Shown here in pieces: positions 1-5,465 of a stretch of 5,465 nt of DNA; position 1 is the first letter of the stretch, and the number at the start of each line of letters is the position of its first letter. The DNA lies in assembly GCA_947494865.1 (NCBI GenBank), contig CANMAT010000334.1, positions 1-5,465 of the forward strand. The letters are read 5' to 3'. Under the pieces are notes generated by a model, which was not told the origin of the DNA, did no database searches, and saw nothing but the letters and a program-made list of their open reading frames with translations. The DNA comes from Deltaproteobacteria bacterium (GTDB taxonomy: Bacteria > Myxococcota_A > Polyangia > Polyangiales > Ga0077539). The translations under genes and the position numbers were made by a program.

Positions 1-1202
1 ACGCGGCCCGTGAGGTCGGCCCCCGCGCGCGCGCCGAGCTCGCCCCCTTCGCCGTGGGCGCGCAGCGCGCCGTCGAAGCGCGCGCGGCGCAGCACGAGGC
101 CCGCGTCGCCGCCGCCCGCCCACGCGTCGGGGAGCGCGACGGAGCCCGGCGAGCTCGGGCTCTCGGAGAGCGCGTAGCGGCGCCCGAAGGCGGCCCCCAC
201 GAAGGTGACACCGCGCCCGAGGGGGAGCTCCCCCCGCACGCGCGCGTCGTCGGTGGGGTCGGTCCAGAACGACGACCACACCGAGGTGAGGTCGAAGGTG
301 GGGCGCCAGCGCGATAGTTCGGCCCCGAACGATCGGCCGTCGTCGTCGCCGAATGCACATCCTACGAGCAGGTTTGCGATGGTTCGCTGCGGTACGGCAT
401 ACACGCCGTCGGCGTAGGCGCGCCACCGCGGCGAGAGCGTGAGGTCGACGGCGGCGCCGACCTTCTCCTCGGCCACGCCGTCGTCGCCCCACACGCGGCG
501 CCAGGTGGCGCGGGCGAATAGCGGGCCGTCGCCCGCGGTCTCGACGGCCGCCGCGAGGGCGCCCGCCGCGGCGCGGTCTCGCACGCGCGAGGCGAGCGTA
601 GCGTCCCACCCGGTGCGGTCCGCGCGAGCGATCCCGTCGCGCTCGTAGCGCCCGTTCGAGAGGGGGAAGCCCGTGCGGGTCTCGAGGCCGCCGTAGGCTT
701 CGAACACCACGCGGTCGGCGACGGTGAGCCTCGCCCGCGCGCCGTCGAAGAGAAAGAAGCCCAGCGGGTCGGCCACGAGCTGGCGCCCGAGGCGCACCGT
801 GGCGGCGCCCGCGAAGAGGCCCGCGCCCTCGACGTAGCCGAAGGGCAGGTCGAGCGTGCGGCGCGCGAAGAGCGGCGCGAACTCGGCGGCGCGCGAGCGG
901 TTGAGCTCGTCGAGGCAGCGGTCGCCGGTGGGGTCGCACGCTGAGCCGAAATCGCTGTCGACGCGGAGCCGCGCGCGGATCGACCACACGACGCCGCGGC
1001 GCGTGCGCTCGACGGCGCCCAGCGTGAGGGTCTCGGTGAAGCGTCGGAGCGAGAGGACGGGGGCGCCGCCGGGGCCGCGCACCTGGTAGGCCTGGGCCTG
1101 CGTGTCGGCGCGCACCTCGGCGTCGAAGGCGCGCGCGGCGCGGGGCGCGCACAGCGCGAGCCCCACGGCCGCGGCGACGTGCGGGCGCGCGCGCGCGGTC
1201 AC
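1..1202 (-). CDS. exported porin-like beta-barrel protein, 3' end beyond window
   Basis: The frame is open for 400 codons from GTG at 1202 to the left edge, so the C-terminus is missing. Residues 1-25 form a signal peptide: basic start (TARARPH), hydrophobic core (VAAAVGLALCA) and an ARA|F cleavage site. Cys18 does not make a lipobox because Leu precedes it. The mature part has no hydrophobic helix. It shows alternating, aromatic- and arginine-rich segments with Gly/Asp turns, as in outer-membrane barrels. Residues 139-156 (GRQLVADPLGFFLFDGAR) recall the GRQ...DGAR pattern of alginate-export and related porins, but this is resemblance only. Cys89 and Cys96 flank a short loop and could form a disulfide. 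The start follows the YbjN stop by one base and has no good ribosome site, so it probably depends on coupled translation. Reading frame and export are well supported. The barrel call is moderate, and substrate and function are unknown. Confidence 0.8.
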   Translation of the reverse strand, partial: MTARARPHVAAAVGLALCAPRAARAFDAEVRADTQAQAYQVRGPGGAPVLSLRRFTETLTLGAVERTRRGVVWSIRARLRVDSDFGSACDPTGDRCLDELNRSRAAEFAPLFARRTLDLPFGYVEGAGLFAGAATVRLGRQLVADPLGFFLFDGARARLTVADRVVFEAYGGLETRTGFPLSNGRYERDGIARADRTGWDATLASRVRDRAAAGALAAAVETAGDGPLFARATWRRVWGDDGVAEEKVGAAVDLTLSPRWRAYADGVYAVPQRTIANLLVGCAFGDDDGRSFGAELSRWRPTFDLTSVWSSFWTDPTDDARVRGELPLGRGVTFVGAAFGRRYALSESPSSPGSVALPDAWAGGGDAGLVLRRARFDGALRAHGEGGELGARAGADLTGR

Positions 1203-1203
1203 G

Positions 1204-1671
1204 TCACGGCAGGTCGCTGACCTTGACGCCGCCGTAGCGGGCGATGAGCTGGTCGTCGTAGTGGTCGGCCACGACGCCGACGCGCTCGATGAGGTGCGAG
1301 ACCTCGGTGGGCTCGAGGTCGCGCGTGCGGCGCTCGGCCACGACCACCACGCGGTCTTGATGGAGGCCGAAGGCCATGCCGCCGAGGCCCGAGGCGTTGA
1401 GTTCGAGGAGGGTCTTGTACAGCTCGGGGCGCACGCCCTCTTCGACCTTGATGATCGGCGACACGATGCGCAGCCGCGGCGCGTCTTCGCCGTCGCGCGC
1501 GGGGCGGAGGAACACTGCCACCGCGGCGCTGCCGCGCATGAGCGACCACGCGCGGCCCTGCCCCGGCGGCGACATGCGCACCGTCTCGGGGTCGATGCCC
1601 TGCTTGCGGATCATCGACTCGACCATCTCCGCGGCGCGTTCGATCTCCGACTCTTCGTTGCCGTTCTGCAC
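1204..1671 (-). CDS. YbjN-domain protein (type III secretion chaperone-like fold)
   Basis: This is a 155-residue soluble protein with no signal peptide or membrane span. After an N-terminal helix (residues 5-24), residues 40-115 look like the beta strands of the YbjN/CesT-type fold, including WSLMRGSAAVAVFLRP and RLRIVSPIIKV. The pattern LYKTLLELNASGLGGMAFGL (85-104) followed by a strand (DRVVVVAER) and a C-terminal helix with ADHYDDQLIARYGG (135-148) is typical of the family. Such proteins adopt the fold of type III secretion chaperones, but most have no known partner. The start is the GTG at 1671. An in-frame TGA lies ten codons upstream with no other start codon between, and AGGGGAG sits seven bases before the GTG. 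The gene is first in a leftward pair, one base ahead of the exported barrel-like gene. The family call is by pattern, with no secretion-system genes visible nearby. Confidence 0.85.
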   Translation of the reverse strand: MQNGNEESEIERAAEMVESMIRKQGIDPETVRMSPPGQGRAWSLMRGSAAVAVFLRPARDGEDAPRLRIVSPIIKVEEGVRPELYKTLLELNASGLGGMAFGLHQDRVVVVAERRTRDLEPTEVSHLIERVGVVADHYDDQLIARYGGVKVSDLP

Positions 1672-1678
1672 GTCGTCG

Positions 1679-1685
1679 CTCCCCT
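1679..1685 (-). promoter_or_regulatory. ribosome binding site of the YbjN-domain gene
   Basis: On the minus strand this reads AGGGGAG and is followed by seven bases and then GTG. It is the strongest Shine-Dalgarno match near this gene and fixes the GTG at 1671 as the start. Confidence 0.75.
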
Positions 1686-1714
1686 CGCAGACACTCCGTC
1701 AAATCTCCGTCGGG

Positions 1715-1742
1715 ATTCGCACCCATGACCGCCGCTTGTCAA
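1715..1742 (-). promoter_or_regulatory. candidate sigma70-type promoter of the leftward pair
   Basis: On the minus strand a perfect TTGACA (1742-1737) is followed after 16 bases by GCGAAT (1720-1715), which matches TATAAT only in its last three positions. Transcription would start near 1708, leaving about 20 bases before the ribosome site of the YbjN-domain gene, which is a sensible distance. The -35 is striking in such G+C-rich DNA. The -10 is weak, so the call stays tentative. No promoter of similar quality was found for truA on the plus strand. Confidence 0.4.
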
Positions 1743-1772
1743 GGCGCCACGCGCCCTCGCAAAGCGCCGTCG

Positions 1773-1787
1773 CGCCCGCGGCGGGCG
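1773..1787. repeat. 15-base inverted repeat in the divergent spacer
   Basis: CGCCCGC and GCGGGCG flank a single G, giving a perfect inverted repeat. It could be an operator. It is too tightly closed to be a good RNA hairpin, has no T-run after it, and such GC palindromes arise readily by chance in this composition. The symmetry is certain and the function is not. Confidence 0.3.
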
Positions 1788-1874
1788 TCAACGGAGGAGG
1801 CGGCGCCGTCGTCGCCAACGGTCGCGGCGGCTGTGGTACCCCTTTGCGCCCCAGCGAGAGGCTACGACCCCCCA

Positions 1875-2756
1875 ATGCCCACCGTTCGACTCATCGTGCG
1901 CTACGACGGCACCGGCCTCTCGGGCTGGCAGCGCCAGCGCGGCGTCGCCACCGTGCAGGAGCACCTCGAGATCGCCGCCAGCGTGATCGCGTGCGAGCCC
2001 ATCATCATGCGCGCCTCGGGGCGCACCGACGCGGGCGTGCACGCGCGCGCCCAGGTGGTGTCGTTTCGCACCAAGGCCACCATCCCCGAGAAGGGCTGGC
2101 GCCTCGGCCTCACGTCGAAGCTCCCGCCGCAGATCGCGGTGCTCGACGCGCGCGTGGCCCACGACGACTTCGACCCGCGGCGCGCCTCCGCCGGCAAGCG
2201 CTACCGCTACCTCCTGCTCGCCACGCCCGTGCGCGACCCGCTCCTGCGCGAGCGCGTTTGGCACCTCTGGGGCGACCTCGACCTCGGGCTCATGCAGCAC
2301 GAGGCCGACGCCCTCGTAGGGATGCACGACTTCAACGCGTTTCGCGCCGCCGACTGCGACCGCGTGAGCGCCGTGCGGCACATCTGGCGCGTGGCGGTGC
2401 TCCCGCGCTGGCACGGCCACGAGGGGCTCGTCGCCATCGAGGTCGAGGGCACCGCCTTCCTCAAGAACATGGTGCGCATCATCACGGGCACGCTCGTCGA
2501 CGTGGGGCGCGCGCGGCTCCCCGCGGGCACCGTGCGCGCGCGCCTCGCCGACGGCGACCGCACGCGCTCGGGCATCACCGCGCCGCCGCAGGGCCTGTAC
2601 CTCGACGAGGTGTTTCTCAAGCCCGAGTGGCTCCTGCCCGACGACGTGCTCAAGCCCCGCCCTGCCTACGCCGAGGCGGTGCTCGGCCACTCCCTCGCGC
2701 CCGCGCACGCCCCCGCGCCGACGCCCCGCCACGACATCGACGAGGACGACGAATGA
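1875..2756 (+). CDS. truA: tRNA pseudouridine(38-40) synthase TruA
   Basis: TruA converts uridines 38, 39 and 40 of the tRNA anticodon arm to pseudouridine in the cytoplasm. The 293-residue product has the family landmarks in order: the N-terminal strand with YDGTGLSGWQRQ (10-21), the catalytic loop RASGRTDAGVHA (46-57) with catalytic Asp52, GKRYRY (107-112) with the conserved active-site tyrosine (probably Tyr110), DFNAFRAADC (152-161), FLKNMVRIITGTL (195-207) and APPQGLYL near 236-243. ATG 1875 is chosen because TruA proteins begin just before the YDG strand. The frame stays open upstream to 1725, but that part is low-complexity and not TruA-like. A GAGAGG at 1856-1861 is 13 bases from the ATG, a rather long spacing. 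Beyond the usual end there is a 44-residue Pro/Ala-rich tail (250-293) ending in an acidic stretch. The gene overlaps the next one by ATGA and appears to lead the operon. Confidence 0.97.
   Translation: MPTVRLIVRYDGTGLSGWQRQRGVATVQEHLEIAASVIACEPIIMRASGRTDAGVHARAQVVSFRTKATIPEKGWRLGLTSKLPPQIAVLDARVAHDDFDPRRASAGKRYRYLLLATPVRDPLLRERVWHLWGDLDLGLMQHEADALVGMHDFNAFRAADCDRVSAVRHIWRVAVLPRWHGHEGLVAIEVEGTAFLKNMVRIITGTLVDVGRARLPAGTVRARLADGDRTRSGITAPPQGLYLDEVFLKPEWLLPDDVLKPRPAYAEAVLGHSLAPAHAPAPTPRHDIDEDDE
2742..2745 (+). promoter_or_regulatory. ribosome binding site inside the truA 3' end
   Basis: GAGG lies seven bases before the ATG at 2753. It sits within the codons for the acidic C-terminus of TruA, so ribosomes finishing truA uncover the start of the next gene. 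Confidence 0.6.
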
Positions 2757-3511
2757 CCGCCCGCACCGCCCGCTCCGCCGCGCTCGCCGCCCTGCTGCTC
2801 GCCTCGCCCGCGGCCTTCGCCGACCCGCCCGGTCCCAAGGTCTGCGTCGCCGTCGCGGGCGACCCCGACGAGGCCGTGCGCGCCTCCGCCGACGCCCTCA
2901 CCGACGCCCTGTCGCGCCGCGAGGGCCTCCGCGGCGTGGCCGACGCCGACGCGCGCGCCGCCCTCCGCGGAGAGGCCGTGGTCGCCGCCTCCGACGTGGC
3001 CGACCTCGCCGCCGCGCGCCGCGCCCTCCGCGGCGAAGACCGCGACGCCGCCGCGCTCGACGGCGTCGCCGCGCGCCTCGGCTGCGGCCTCGTCGTCGAG
3101 CTCATGGCGCGACCCGCGGGCACCCTCGTGCGCGTGTACGACCCGGTGCAACACACGTGGCCCGCCTCGCGCGAGCTCGCCGCCATCGACGCCGCCACGC
3201 TCGACGCCGTGGTGGTGCCCGCCCTCGCCGCGCGCAGCGCGTCCGCCGCCGACGCGGGCGCGCCTGCGACCGATGGGGGCGCGCAACCCGCGGCGGGCGC
3301 GGCCTCTCCCGCAGCGAATCGTACGGCCGCGGTCGATCGTCGCGCGGCGCCCGCAGCGCGCTCGCCGCAGCGCAGCGCGTGGAGCACCGCGTGGCCCTGG
3401 GTCGCCGTGGGCGGAGTTGCGCTGGCCGTAGTGGGTGCCTACTTTCTCGCGCAGGACGGCGCGACCACCAGCACCACACGCGTCACGGTCGTTCACCCCG
3501 GAGTCCCATGA
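2753..3511 (+). CDS. exported single-span membrane protein of unknown function
   Basis: I do not recognise a characterised family. The 252-residue product begins with a clear signal peptide (residues 1-23, core SAALAALLLASPAA, cleavage AFA|DPP). Residues 28-160 form a compact alpha/beta domain: strand KVCVAVAG, a helix (DEAVRASADALTDALSRR), a short strand, another helix and then strands GCGLVVELMAR and TLVRVYDP. This arrangement faintly recalls the TolB-N/LpoB-type domains of envelope proteins, which is only a guess. Cys31 and Cys111 are the only cysteines and could pair outside the cytoplasm. An Ala/Pro/Gly-rich linker (about 161-210) leads to one membrane span (214-233, WPWVAVGGVALAVVGAYFLA) and a Thr/Val-rich tail of 19 residues. 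The start overlaps the truA stop as ATGA with GAGG seven bases before it, and its own stop overlaps the next start in the same way. Frame, export and topology are solid. Confidence 0.88.
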   Translation: MTARTARSAALAALLLASPAAFADPPGPKVCVAVAGDPDEAVRASADALTDALSRREGLRGVADADARAALRGEAVVAASDVADLAAARRALRGEDRDAAALDGVAARLGCGLVVELMARPAGTLVRVYDPVQHTWPASRELAAIDAATLDAVVVPALAARSASAADAGAPATDGGAQPAAGAASPAANRTAAVDRRAAPAARSPQRSAWSTAWPWVAVGGVALAVVGAYFLAQDGATTSTTRVTVVHPGVP

Positions 3512-4701
3512 ATGTCTTACGTCGCCTCGTGGCGCTCGCGCTGCTCGCCATCACCCTGATGCTCAGCGCGCGCGAGGCCCGAGCGCAGACGACCGACCTC
3601 GCCGCCCGCGTCGCAGCGCGCGGCCCGCGCGACCTCGTCGACAGCGCCCTCCCCGCAGGCTCCCTCACCGTACCGCCCCTCCCCCTCGATCACGTCACCG
3701 AGCGCCACGGCCCGCTCACCATCTCGTACCCGCGCGCGCTCAAGCCCGTGGTCGAAATCGCCCTGCGCCGCGCCGAGAGCGACGCCCGCTCCGTGGCCGC
3801 GCAGTTCGGCATGCGAGAGATCCCGCCCCTCGCCGTGCGCCTCGTGGCCGACCCCGAGATGATGCGCCGCCTCGCGCCCCGCGAGCTCCCTCCCCCGGCC
3901 TACGCCGTGGGGGTGGCGTACGCCTCGGCGCGCCTCGCGCTGGTGTCCGCGAGCGCGCCGCGCACATGGGCCGCGAGCAACGTGGCGCAGGTGCTCCGCC
4001 ACGAGCTCTCGCACCTGCTCCTCGCCGAGGCCACCAACCACGCCGACATCCCCCGATGGCTCTCCGAGGGCATCGCCGTGCATCAGGCCGACGAGCACAC
4101 CTTCGAGCGCTTTCAAGAGCTCGCGTCCGCGAGCTGGACGGGCCGCCTCGCCCCGCTGCGCCGCCTCGACGAGGGCTTCTCCGAGGGCGCCGACGAGGTG
4201 AACGTCGCCTACGCCGAGTCTACCGATTTTGTGGGGTACCTCCTGCGCATCGATGGGGCCACGCGCTTCTCGATTCTCATCGACCACCTCCGCGATCGCA
4301 TGCCCTTCGAAGAGGCCCTCGCGCAGACCTACGGGGCCTCCATGGCGCGCGTCGAAGAGGAGTGGCGCCGCGACCTCGACGGCCGCGTGGCCTTCGCGCC
4401 GCTGTGGGCCGGCACCGGGCTCCTCTCCATCGGCGGCGCCGTGCTCGTGGTGGCCGCCCTCGTTCGCCGCCGCTTGAAGAACCGCGCCACCCTCGCCCGC
4501 TGGGAGACCGAAGAGAGCGCCCGCCGCAGCCGGTGGATGTTCCTCACGCGCCCCGCGCTGCGCCTCGTGCCGCAACCCATCGACGCGCGCACCGACCTGC
4601 CCGTCGAGGCCCCCGCCAACGACGTGATGCTCCCCGTGCGCCGCGCACCCGACGACCTCCCGCGCGTCTCCCACGACGGCTCCGAGCACACGCTTCACTG
4701 A
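3508..4701 (+). CDS. exported membrane-anchored zinc metallopeptidase, peptidase MA type
   Basis: The 397-residue product has a signal peptide (1-26, core LVALALLAITLML, cleavage ARA|Q) and an extracytoplasmic gluzincin-like protease domain. The zinc motif is HELSH: His165 and His169 are ligands and Glu166 is the catalytic base. The glutamate of IPRWLSEGIA (Glu187) supplies the third ligand, 18 residues on, as in peptidase MA proteins. The following AYAESTDFVGYLLR (235-248) and FEEALAQTYGASMARVEEEW (267-286) also fit this family. One membrane span (about 298-319) precedes RRRLKNR, a positive-inside signal, so the roughly 77-residue tail should be cytoplasmic. All catalytic residues are intact, so activity is expected; the substrate is unknown. 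The ATG overlaps the preceding stop as ATGA and has GGAG four bases before it, a rather short gap that coupling may offset. Family and topology are secure. Confidence 0.92.
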   Translation: MNVLRRLVALALLAITLMLSAREARAQTTDLAARVAARGPRDLVDSALPAGSLTVPPLPLDHVTERHGPLTISYPRALKPVVEIALRRAESDARSVAAQFGMREIPPLAVRLVADPEMMRRLAPRELPPPAYAVGVAYASARLALVSASAPRTWAASNVAQVLRHELSHLLLAEATNHADIPRWLSEGIAVHQADEHTFERFQELASASWTGRLAPLRRLDEGFSEGADEVNVAYAESTDFVGYLLRIDGATRFSILIDHLRDRMPFEEALAQTYGASMARVEEEWRRDLDGRVAFAPLWAGTGLLSIGGAVLVVAALVRRRLKNRATLARWETEESARRSRWMFLTRPALRLVPQPIDARTDLPVEAPANDVMLPVRRAPDDLPRVSHDGSEHTLH

Positions 4702-4744
4702 GCCCATTGCCTCGCGGCCCGCGCGTGGGCAGCATTGCGCGACC

Positions 4745-5465
4745 GTGGGCAACGAATCCAAGGCGACCTCGACCTTTCCTCCCGCCGAGGCGCTCGTCGA
4801 CGCGCTGCGAGCGCGCGTCACGCAGAACGTGGTGGAGGCGCTCGCCGCGGTGGCGCCCGAAGAGGCCCTGCGCGACCGCGTGAGCGCCGCCGTCCACGAG
4901 GCCCTGCAGGAGCACGCGCGGGCCCTCGAAGACCGCCTCCTGCGCGTCGAGCGTCTCGCGAGCGCGGGGCAGCTCTCGGCGGGCGTGGCGCACGAGCTCC
5001 GCAACCCCCTCGCCGTCATCGAGACGTCGCTCTTCATCTTGAACGAGCGCATGGGCAGCGACGAGCGCGCGCAGCGACAGCTCCGGCGCATCGGCGAGCA
5101 GGTGGCCGTCGCCACCGCCATCGTGAACGACCTCCTCGAGACCGTGCGCAACCGACCCATCTCCCGCGCCCCCGTCGACCTCGCCGCGGTGGCGCGCGAC
5201 GCCCTCGGGCGCGTCCCGCGGCCGTCGAACATCACCGTGGCGCTCGACCTCGCGCCCGGCGTGGCCGTCGTCGAGGGCGACGCGCGGCGCCTCACGCAGG
5301 TGGCGGTGAACCTCCTGTCCAACGCGGTGCAGTCGCTCTCCGAGGCGTCGGTGCCCGCACCCCGCCTCGCCCTCTCGGTCGCGCGCGACGGCGACGAGGC
5401 CACGCTCTCGGTCGTCGACAACGGCCCGGGCATCCCCCTCGACGCGCTCCCGCGGCTCTTCGACC
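4745..5465 (+). CDS. cytoplasmic sensor histidine kinase, 3' end beyond window
   Basis: The first 240 codons are visible. Such kinases autophosphorylate a histidine and pass the phosphate to a response regulator. The H-box is LASAGQLSAGVAHELRNPLA (71-90) with phosphoacceptor His83. The dimerisation helices run to about residue 135. The ATP-binding domain shows the N-box NLLSNAVQSL (189-198) and the G1 box VVDNGPGIP (223-231). LPRLFD begins the F-box at the edge, so the ATP lid and G2 box are missing only because the window ends. The 70 residues before the H-box are helical and charged, with no membrane span and no recognisable PAS or GAF domain, so the kinase should be soluble. The GTG at 4745 is the first plausible start in frame, and the next in-frame GTGs are near codon 29. 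The ribosome site is weak. A 43-base gap follows the metallopeptidase gene, with no terminator or convincing promoter, so read-through is likely. No response regulator is visible. Confidence 0.9.
   Translation, partial: MGNESKATSTFPPAEALVDALRARVTQNVVEALAAVAPEEALRDRVSAAVHEALQEHARALEDRLLRVERLASAGQLSAGVAHELRNPLAVIETSLFILNERMGSDERAQRQLRRIGEQVAVATAIVNDLLETVRNRPISRAPVDLAAVARDALGRVPRPSNITVALDLAPGVAVVEGDARRLTQVAVNLLSNAVQSLSEASVPAPRLALSVARDGDEATLSVVDNGPGIPLDALPRLFD

Larger units (their letters stand above)
1672..1874. other. divergent intergenic control region
   Basis: This 203-base spacer separates the start codons of the leftward YbjN-domain gene and rightward truA, so it must hold the control signals of both units unless one is read from further upstream. 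It contains the candidate leftward promoter, a CTTGTCAAG near-palindrome at 1735-1743 and a perfect GC palindrome at 1773-1787. Open frames crossing it have low-complexity Arg/Ala/Pro composition and no recognisable protein, so I see no small gene here. Confidence 0.6.

Noticed and set aside
1134..1202. Possible lipoprotein signal in the barrel-like protein (Cys18)
   Set aside because: The residue before the cysteine is leucine, where a lipobox needs Gly, Ala or Ser. The ARA|F site at residue 25 fits signal peptidase I.
1697..1702. Minus-strand TTGACG as a -35 box for the YbjN-domain gene
   Set aside because: It lies only about 25 bases before the start codon, so a -10 box at normal spacing would fall on the start codon and past the ribosome site.
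1199..1726. A 175-codon minus-strand frame overlapping the YbjN-domain gene
   Set aside because: It is Arg-rich shadow coding in another frame. The YbjN frame has family-like strands, a strong ribosome site and a well-defined start.
1786..1791. Minus-strand TTGACG as a more distant -35 box
   Set aside because: No A/T-containing hexamer resembling a -10 occurs 16-18 bases downstream.
1725..1874. A 50-residue N-terminal extension of TruA from ATG 1725
   Set aside because: TruA proteins start just before the YDG strand, and the extension is low-complexity, lies in the divergent control region and has no family match. An in-frame GTG at 1833 was rejected for the same reason.
1376..2752. A plus-strand frame continuing upstream of the exported protein gene, giving a 711-residue reading
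   Set aside because: The upstream part crosses the YbjN gene and truA in the wrong frame and is Arg/Pro low-complexity. The signal peptide begins at ATG 2753.
4702..4744. Terminator or promoter between the metallopeptidase and kinase genes
   Set aside because: No inverted repeat followed by a T-run and no recognisable -35/-10 pair are present in the 43 bases.
3517..5433. A 638-codon open frame on the minus strand
   Set aside because: It lies opposite the metallopeptidase and the histidine kinase, whose catalytic motifs are unmistakable. Its product is Arg/Ala/Ser- and Glu/Gly-rich with no domain pattern, as expected opposite G+C-rich genes.

Overview
The window is about three-quarters G+C, with almost every third codon position G or C and very short gaps between genes. 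Together with the gene content (an exported MA-type metallopeptidase, a YbjN-domain protein and a soluble histidine kinase), this suggests a myxobacterium-like member of Myxococcota, perhaps Polyangiales. That placement is inferred from style and content, not from a marker phylogeny.

The layout is two divergent transcription units around a 203-base spacer (1672-1874). Leftward there is a GTG-started YbjN-domain gene (1671 to 1204), followed after one base by a GTG-started exported protein that looks like a porin-type beta-barrel. This second gene runs off the left edge with 400 codons visible and no stop. Rightward there are truA (tRNA pseudouridine synthase, 1875-2756), an exported single-span membrane protein of unknown function (2753-3511), an exported, membrane-anchored zinc metallopeptidase of the MA type (3508-4701) and, 43 bases later, the first 240 codons of a cytoplasmic sensor histidine kinase (4745 to the right edge). 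The first three rightward genes are joined by two successive ATGA start/stop overlaps and are almost certainly co-translated. The kinase is probably, not certainly, in the same unit.

The proteins split into housekeeping RNA modification (TruA) and cell-envelope functions. Both genes after truA encode an N-terminal signal peptide, an extracytoplasmic domain, one C-terminal membrane span and a cytoplasmic tail. Matching topology plus coupled translation makes a physical partnership between them a reasonable hypothesis. On the other side, a protein with a secretion-chaperone-like fold sits one base ahead of an exported barrel-like protein, which suggests an envelope-assembly pair. No RNA genes, insertion sequences, CRISPR arrays, prophage genes or convincing intrinsic terminators were seen. 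The window is largely ordinary core genome with poorly characterised envelope genes. Nothing in it can be called a new system on sequence alone.
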